Positions 58,118-64,000 of a stretch of DNA of 64,000 nucleotides are shown here, in pieces. Each line of letters opens with the position of its first letter. Positions within the stretch are counted from its first letter, which is position 1. The stretch covers positions 537,001 through 601,000 of the forward strand of contig OX365939.1 in NCBI GenBank assembly GCA_947243795.1, given 5' to 3'. Both the position numbers and the translations under genes were made by a program. This DNA is from Saccharomyces uvarum. Lineage: Eukaryota; Ascomycota; Saccharomycetes; Saccharomycetales; Saccharomycetaceae. The notes below the pieces were generated by a model. That model had not been told where the DNA came from. It did no database searches and saw only the letters and a program-made list of their open reading frames with translations.

Positions 58118-59104
58118 TCATTGGTTGTTTTTTAACGTATTGATGTCATCAATTTGCATTCTTTCCAAGGTCTTTATCCCCAGCAATTTTGTCATTTCCT
58201 TAACGAAGCCAATTGCTATACTTTGTACATCGACATGGGCATCAGGTTGATGCTCCTTGACTGAAGTAGTCAGGCTATCTTTTAAACCACACATTTCGAA
58301 ATTATTCATGTACGATAGGTCAGTGTTGACATTTATTGCTACTCCATGCGACGTTATAGAACGTCTGACATGTACTCCAATGCTGGCGATCTTCTTTTTG
58401 CCGTTTTCAACCCAAACTCCCGTTTCTTTAGTCGTTACAGCATCTAGGTTCAAAGATTTACCAGGATCATTGTTCATTTTTGTATTCTTTAATGTTTTGA
58501 TAGTGGCCTGTTCGATACATGAAACCAAGCATTTCGCAGGGAAATTGTGGAATGTCTTTAAATCCAAAATAATGTAAATAACAATTTGACCTGGTCCATG
58601 GAATGTTACCTGTCCACCTCTTTCAACCTGAACAAACCTTGGTTTCGGATTATTCTTTTGCGTTTCTGGAATAAAATTTTCATAGCTAGCTATTTGATCT
58701 GGTGTCATAGTTTTCTTAATTCTTTTCCCACCAGTATAAGTTGGCTCAAACTCAAATGTTAATATCATTGGGTTGGGCTTCATTGCCAAAATATTGTCCA
58801 ATATCTTTTTTTCGCTGTCGTTTATCGTCGCTGTACCTTTGTACTCTTCATCCAATTGAATCAATTTCCTCTCAATCTTGGATTGGATGCCCCTGATATC
58901 TAAGTTCGCTCTGACGAGCTTCTCCTGTATTTCCAGACCTTCTTGAAAGGGTATTCTCTGTGTGAATTGTAGATGTCTGAGGATTTGTGCAGATGGCTTT
59001 ATAGGATGTGTCATTTCCTTAAAGGCAAAGGATTGCGTACTAAAGCACCGCCACCTATAGGCATTAAGGGCTCTGTACGCCGCTTGCTGAATGTATCTCG
59101 ACAT
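58118..59104 (-). CDS. LIP2: LIP2, mitochondrial octanoyltransferase
   Basis: Transfers octanoyl groups from acyl carrier protein to lipoate-dependent proteins (Gcv3 first) in mitochondria. It has 328 residues, as in S. cerevisiae, from the ATG at 59102-59104. The N-terminus is basic and Ala/Arg-rich without acids (MSRYIQQAAYRALNAYRWR), a typical import signal. LipB-family motifs: RGGQVTFHGPGQIVIYIILD (near 162), the catalytic Lys region KKKIASIGVHVRR (near 238), HGVAINVNTDLSYMNNF and the catalytic Cys in FEMCGLKDSL (near 272). It is divergent from VPS34. Confidence 0.97.
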   Translation of the reverse strand: MSRYIQQAAYRALNAYRWRCFSTQSFAFKEMTHPIKPSAQILRHLQFTQRIPFQEGLEIQEKLVRANLDIRGIQSKIERKLIQLDEEYKGTATINDSEKKILDNILAMKPNPMILTFEFEPTYTGGKRIKKTMTPDQIASYENFIPETQKNNPKPRFVQVERGGQVTFHGPGQIVIYIILDLKTFHNFPAKCLVSCIEQATIKTLKNTKMNNDPGKSLNLDAVTTKETGVWVENGKKKIASIGVHVRRSITSHGVAINVNTDLSYMNNFEMCGLKDSLTTSVKEHQPDAHVDVQSIAIGFVKEMTKLLGIKTLERMQIDDINTLKNNQ

Positions 59105-59321
59105 CAATTGGAACTTCCGGTAACGTAATTGAGCCTTACCATAAGGGCCTTCCGTCCGTCCTCTTAATGAATATGCATAATTCTTAATGCGGTGTATGGT
59201 AGATCGGATATCAATACTTTTTCAACAAGTGTTGAAGTTGGAACAACTAGAAGGATAAAGAAAAACGAAAAGAACGCCTCCAATCCTGTAGTATTTTAAA
59301 GTGACTGTTTGATCACTCGCA

Positions 59322-61949
59322 ATGTCCTTAAATAATATAACATTCTGTGTGTCGCAGGATCTGGATATTCCCTTAAAAGTGAAAATCAAATCACTAGAAG
59401 GTCAGAAACCTCTATTGAAGCCATCCCAGAAACTTCTGAACCCTGAACTTTCACTAGTAGCGTCCAATGTGTTTCCCTATAGCGATCTGGTTGTATCATT
59501 GCAGGTATTTGATAAGGAAAGAAACAGAAATTTGACACTTCCAATATACTCACCATATATTCCTTTCAAAAACTCTAGGACTTGGGATTGTTGGTTAACT
59601 TTGCCCATACGCATAAAGCAATTGACGTTTAGTAGTCACTTGCGTATAGTTTTGTGGGAATATGACGGGTCTAAACAAGTCGCGTTCTTTCAATTGGAGA
59701 CAAGCATTTTCAATCCGGTGGATTGTGCACTAAAGAGAGGGTTTGAATCGCTTAAGTTTTCCTACGATGTCATTGACCACTGTGAAGTGGTCACTGATAA
59801 CAAAGATCAAGAAAATTTAAATAAGTACTTCCAAGGCGAATTTGCAAGACTTCCATGGCTCGATGAAATCACAATTAATAAGCTGAGAAAACAACGTGAA
59901 AAAAGGACCTGGCCTCAGGGTACTTTTATACTAAATCTAGAGTTCCCTATGTTGGAGCTTCCTGTCGTATTCACCGAAAGAGAAATTATGAATACCCAAA
60001 TAAATATCCCAACTTTGAAGAACAATCCTGGGCTGAGCACCGACTTACGAGAACCAAATAGGAACGATCCTCAAACCAAAATTTCTTTGGGAAACAAATA
60101 TCACTCTACTCTGAAATTTTACGACCCTGACCAACCTAACAATGATCCAATAGAAGAAAAGTACAGGAGGTTGGAAAGAACGTCCAAGAATGCAAATTTG
60201 GACAAACAAGTGAAACCCGATATCAAGAAAAGAGATTACTTGAATAAGATCATCAACTATCCTCCAGGAACGAGGTTAACCGCGCATGAGAAGGGTTCCA
60301 TATGGAAGTATAGATATTACCTCATGAACAATAAAAAGGCGCTCACAAAATTATTGCAAAGTACAAATCTGAGAGAAGAATCGGAAAGAGTAGAAATTTT
60401 GGAATTAATGGATTCATGGGCGGAGATTGATATAGATGATGCTTTGGAACTATTAGGCTCGACATTCAAAAATCTTTCGGTTAGATCATACGCTGTAAAT
60501 AGGCTGAAAAAAGCATCTGACAAGGAATTAGAACTGTATTTATTACAATTGGTAGAAGCTGTCTGTTTCGAAAACCTTTCTACGTTTTCCGACAAGTCTA
60601 ATAGTGAGTTTACCATTGTAGATGCAGTTTCTTCGCAAAAGCTGTTGGGAGATTCTATGTCACTTTCAACATCACATGCTAATCAGAAATTATTGAAGTC
60701 CGTTTCAAGTGGTTCTGAAACTTCCGGAAGTGAATCACTACCCATTGTGATTTCGCCTTTAGCTGAGTTTTTGATTAGAAGAGCATTGGTGAATCCTAGA
60801 TTGGGGAACTTTTTTTACTGGTATTTGAAATCTGAATCCGAGGACAAGCCCTATTTAGATCAGATTTTAAATTCCTTTTGGAGTAGATTAGACAAAAAAT
60901 CTCGGAATATACTAAATGACCAAATCAGATTAATCAACATACTTCGAGAATGTTGTGAAGTTATTAAGAAGCTAAAGGATACTACAGCTAAGAAGATGGA
61001 GTTGCTAGTACATTTACTAGAGACAAAAGTTAAGCCACTTGTCAAAGTACGACCAATTGCTTTACCACTAGATCCTGACGTGTTAATATGCGACGTTTCT
61101 CCTGAAACATCGAAGGTATTTAAAAGTTCTTTGTCACCATTGAAAATAACATTTAAAACGACATTGAACCAACCATACCATTTGATGTTCAAAGTTGGTG
61201 ATGACTTAAGGCAAGATCAGCTGGTAGTACAAATCATAAGCTTAATGAATGAGTTATTAAAGAACGAAAATGTGGACTTGAAATTAACGCCATACAAGAT
61301 CTTAGCCACCGGACCACAAGAAGGTGCTATTGAATTCATTCCTAACGATACGTTGGCTAGTATACTAAGCAAACATCATGGTATTCTTCCTTATCTGAAG
61401 CTTCACTATCCCGATAAGAATACTGAATTGGGCGTACAAGATTGGGTACTAGACAACTTTGTCAAATCCTGTGCTGGTTATTGTGTTATCACATACATTT
61501 TAGGTGTAGGAGATAGACATTTAGATAATTTACTAGTCACCCCAGATGGGCATTTCTTTCACGCAGACTTTGGTTACATTCTAGGCCAGGACCCTAAACC
61601 TTTTCCACCTTTAATGAAACTGCCACCTCAAATTATAGAGGCATTTGGAGGTGCAGAATCATCAAACTACGATAAATTTCGTAGTTATTGCTTTGTAGCA
61701 TACTCAATCTTAAGAAGAAATGCGGGATTAATTTTGAACCTATTCGAATTAATGAAAACGTCGAACATACCAGATATCAGAATAGATCCCAATGGTGCCA
61801 TCTTACGTGTAAGAGAAAGATTCAATTTGAATATGTCCGAAGAAGATGCCACGGTACATTTTCAAAATTTAATCAATGACAGTGTAAATGCTTTACTACC
61901 TATCGTGATCGATCACTTACATAACCTTGCTCAATACTGGCGGGCTTAA
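59322..61949 (+). CDS. VPS34: VPS34, class III PI 3-kinase
   Basis: Sole phosphatidylinositol 3-kinase of yeast, making PI3P on endosomes and autophagosomal membranes; it works with Vps15, Vps30 and either Atg14 (with Atg38) or Vps38. It has 875 residues, as in S. cerevisiae. An N-terminal C2 domain (about 20-220), a helical PIK accessory domain (about 295-540, YPPGTRLTAHEKGSIWKYRYYL at its start, in part) and the kinase domain (about 600-860) are seen. The catalytic loop GVGDRHLDNLL is near residue 727 and the metal-binding HADFGYILG near 746. The C-terminal amphipathic helix ends NLAQYWRA. Confidence 0.98.
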   Translation: MSLNNITFCVSQDLDIPLKVKIKSLEGQKPLLKPSQKLLNPELSLVASNVFPYSDLVVSLQVFDKERNRNLTLPIYSPYIPFKNSRTWDCWLTLPIRIKQLTFSSHLRIVLWEYDGSKQVAFFQLETSIFNPVDCALKRGFESLKFSYDVIDHCEVVTDNKDQENLNKYFQGEFARLPWLDEITINKLRKQREKRTWPQGTFILNLEFPMLELPVVFTEREIMNTQINIPTLKNNPGLSTDLREPNRNDPQTKISLGNKYHSTLKFYDPDQPNNDPIEEKYRRLERTSKNANLDKQVKPDIKKRDYLNKIINYPPGTRLTAHEKGSIWKYRYYLMNNKKALTKLLQSTNLREESERVEILELMDSWAEIDIDDALELLGSTFKNLSVRSYAVNRLKKASDKELELYLLQLVEAVCFENLSTFSDKSNSEFTIVDAVSSQKLLGDSMSLSTSHANQKLLKSVSSGSETSGSESLPIVISPLAEFLIRRALVNPRLGNFFYWYLKSESEDKPYLDQILNSFWSRLDKKSRNILNDQIRLINILRECCEVIKKLKDTTAKKMELLVHLLETKVKPLVKVRPIALPLDPDVLICDVSPETSKVFKSSLSPLKITFKTTLNQPYHLMFKVGDDLRQDQLVVQIISLMNELLKNENVDLKLTPYKILATGPQEGAIEFIPNDTLASILSKHHGILPYLKLHYPDKNTELGVQDWVLDNFVKSCAGYCVITYILGVGDRHLDNLLVTPDGHFFHADFGYILGQDPKPFPPLMKLPPQIIEAFGGAESSNYDKFRSYCFVAYSILRRNAGLILNLFELMKTSNIPDIRIDPNGAILRVRERFNLNMSEEDATVHFQNLINDSVNALLPIVIDHLHNLAQYWRA

Positions 61950-62264
61950 TTGACAAGTAATAAATTGCGATTCTTCAGTTAATTTTGTTTAACCTATCAA
62001 GGTCATATAAATAGCACTTCAACAGCACATGCAGTAAAATAACAATGCCTTGTATTTTTTTTGCTATTTTATTTCACAATTACAAAAAAAAAAACATATG
62101 ATATATATTAGTTTTTCACAATCTTGCAAAAATACGCCTCCCCCTAGTATAACATTAATAACTATGTGGATTAAAAAACTCAACACTTTGATAGATAACA
62201 GACACGAAACTATACAAACGAGGTTAGCATTGAATGCATATTCTGTACAATAGAAAAGTATTGG
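61950..62264. other. VPS34-CSC1 spacer
   Basis: Spacer of 315 bp with an A11 run near 62083 and TATATATT just after it. It ends at the first in-frame ATG of CSC1. No additional gene is supported. Confidence 0.5.
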
Positions 62265-64000
62265 ATGTCATCTCATATCAAAAATCTCATGTCGGCAGGG
62301 TCGTATATCGATACACTACCAAATGAGGCCCATGATTTTAGGAAACCGACCGCCATGGTAGTAACGACGCAACTAACGATTGCTACCTTGTTGGGCCTTT
62401 CTGCTTTACTTTCGTTCTCGATCCTGTTGAAGAAGTGGCCAAGATTGTATGCAAGCAGAAGATATAAAGATGAGGGAAATCTTCGATTACCATCCTGGAA
62501 TCAGTCAAGTTTATTTGGTTGGCTGACCGTCTTATATAGAATAAGGGATGAACAGATTTTGGAATATGCAGGTTTAGATGCGTATGTGTTCCTAAGCTTT
62601 TTCAAAATGTGCATTAAGCTACTTTCCATTTTCTGTTTCTTTTCCTTGTGCGTTATATCTCCAGTGAGGTATCATTTTACTGGAAAAATTGATGATGGCA
62701 ACGATGATGATGATAAATCTTTGATGAATTTAGTGAAAAGAATGGTGGATGGAAGCAGCGATGATGATGGCCACTCAGCTCCCGAACGTACGAATGTGTA
62801 CCTCTGGATGTATGTTATTTTCACATATTTTTTCACCTTTATAGCCATTAAAATGGTGGTCGCCGAAACAAAGCATGTTGTGAATACTAGGCAAGCGTAC
62901 CTTGGCAAACAAAATACAATTACTGATAGAACAATTAGACTGTCAGGTATCCCAATAGAACTTCGTGATTCGGATGCTCTAAAGACTAGAATTGAACAAC
63001 TGAAAATTGGTACCGTATCATCAATCACTATTTGTCGAGAATGGGGTCCTTTGAATAGACTATTCCATTGTCGAAAAAAAATCCTCAGAAACTTAGAACA
63101 GAAATACGCAGAATGTCCAAGTGAGCTACGCACTCGGCAACCATTCTCAGAGAATTATCGTTTAACAGGAACACAGCAAGATAACGTGCCTTCACATGAG
63201 GAAACAACCCCATCAAACGATCACAATGAGGATGATGGTGTACTATACTCGCAAATTTCTTTGGGAGAAAGACCAAAAATGAAAACTGGATATCGTGGTA
63301 TGTTCGGAAAGAAGGTGGATGCTATAGAATATTTAGAGCAGCAACTAAAGTTTATTGACCTAGAAATTACTGAGGCAAGAAAGGAACACTACTCTGCAAC
63401 ACCTACGGCGTTTGTGACAATGGACTCTGTAGCCAACGCCCAGATGGCGGCGCAAGCTGTGTTAGATCCTAGGGTACATTATTTTATAACCAGATTGGCA
63501 CCTGCGCCTCATGATATTAAGTGGGACCATGTTTGTCTCTCTAGAAAGGACCGTTTGACAAAAGTTTATTCTACTACGGTATTCATAGGACTTTCAAGTC
63601 TATTTTTGGTTATTCCAGTGTCATACCTAGCCACTTTGCTAAATTTGAAAACCCTTTCGAAATTCTGGCCAAGTATGGGACAGTTGTTGGAAGAACATCA
63701 ATGGGCCGCCAACATTGTGACCGGTTTATTACCAACGTATATTTTCACTTTGCTTAACTTTGTTATCCCTTACTTTTATGAATATTTGACTTCTTACCAA
63801 GGTTTAGTGTCATATAGCGAAGAGGAAATTTCCCTTGTTTCCAAAAATTTCTTTTATATCTTTGTTAATCTTTTCTTAGTGTTCACGTTAGCAGGTACCG
63901 CATCTAATTATTGGGCGTATCTCAGTGACACTACAAAAATCGCCTATCAACTTGCTACGTCAGTTAAAGAGTTCTCCTTATTTTATGTTGATCTGATTAT
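62265..64000 (+). CDS. CSC1: CSC1, hyperosmolality-gated channel (3' end outside window)
   Basis: Member of the OSCA/TMEM63 (DUF221) family, a calcium-permeable cation channel gated by hyperosmotic stress. The frame stays open to the window edge, giving 578 of an expected 780-790 residues. The first ATG gives [14 protein letters not shown]; a second in-frame ATG at 62289 gives [10 protein letters not shown] and could be the true start. TM1 is [22 protein letters not shown]2 and TM3 follow ([32 protein letters not shown]). The cytosolic RRM-like loop lies at about 210-430 with an acidic insert, and the channel core starts at [20 protein letters not shown]. Confidence 0.93.
   Translation, partial: MSSHIKNLMSAGSYIDTLPNEAHDFRKPTAMVVTTQLTIATLLGLSALLSFSILLKKWPRLYASRRYKDEGNLRLPSWNQSSLFGWLTVLYRIRDEQILEYAGLDAYVFLSFFKMCIKLLSIFCFFSLCVISPVRYHFTGKIDDGNDDDDKSLMNLVKRMVDGSSDDDGHSAPERTNVYLWMYVIFTYFFTFIAIKMVVAETKHVVNTRQAYLGKQNTITDRTIRLSGIPIELRDSDALKTRIEQLKIGTVSSITICREWGPLNRLFHCRKKILRNLEQKYAECPSELRTRQPFSENYRLTGTQQDNVPSHEETTPSNDHNEDDGVLYSQISLGERPKMKTGYRGMFGKKVDAIEYLEQQLKFIDLEITEARKEHYSATPTAFVTMDSVANAQMAAQAVLDPRVHYFITRLAPAPHDIKWDHVCLSRKDRLTKVYSTTVFIGLSSLFLVIPVSYLATLLNLKTLSKFWPSMGQLLEEHQWAANIVTGLLPTYIFTLLNFVIPYFYEYLTSYQGLVSYSEEEISLVSKNFFYIFVNLFLVFTLAGTASNYWAYLSDTTKIAYQLATSVKEFSLFYVDLI

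Overview
The window is nuclear DNA of a budding yeast of the Saccharomyces sensu stricto group. Gene content, order and strand follow the right arm of S. cerevisiae chromosome XII from ENT2 (YLR206W) to CSC1 (YLR241W) without a break. The genes are compact, nearly intron-free, and flanked by AT-rich spacers with poly(dA:dT) and TA runs. Two intron-bearing tRNA genes and Ty1/Ty2-type LTR fossils fit the same group. Compared from memory with S. cerevisiae proteins, slow genes such as CDC42 look almost unchanged, while EST1, UCC1 and HRD3 differ at many sites. This points to a sister species rather than S. cerevisiae itself. Which one (S. mikatae, S. kudriavzevii, S. jurei, S. arboricola or S. 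uvarum) cannot be settled by eye.

Layout. 1-11 kb: ENT2 (5' end outside the window), HRD3, SEC13, PNP1, CLB4, ATG38 (6-codon first exon and short intron) and TUB4. 11.3-18.3 kb: CRR1, then two tandem FRE1 ferric/cupric reductase genes separated by a broken copy of the 5' third of CRR1; the S. cerevisiae reference has one FRE1 here. 18.5-29.5 kb: CDC123, CPR6, COA4, MSC3, CCC1, RSA3, UTP13. 30-39.8 kb: IFH1, UCC1, the YLR225C orthologue, BUR2, ADY4. 39.8-41.9 kb: a gene-free stretch with tRNA-Leu(UAG) and a cluster of broken LTR fossils. 41.9-49 kb: ECM22, a 1.7-kb empty spacer, CDC42, tRNA-Ile(UAU), BNA5. 49.3-64 kb: EST1, TOP3 (unusually GC-rich towards its 3' end), THI7, FAR10, LIP2, VPS34 and the first 570 or so codons of CSC1, cut by the window edge.

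Most genes are independent housekeeping units. Some share themes. FRE1a and FRE1b (surface metal reduction) and CCC1 (vacuolar iron import) belong to iron/copper homeostasis and carry the expected Mac1, Aft1 and Yap5 motifs. RSA3, UTP13 and IFH1 serve ribosome production, with PAC/RRPE boxes upstream of RSA3 and UTP13. CRR1 and ADY4 act in sporulation. ATG38 and VPS34 belong to the same PI3-kinase complex I.

The main novelty is the FRE1 duplication. Its junction shows a 4-bp microhomology. The two coding regions alternate between identical blocks and strongly diverged islands, as expected of gene conversion. The two promoters differ in their balance of copper (Mac1) and iron (Aft1) motifs.
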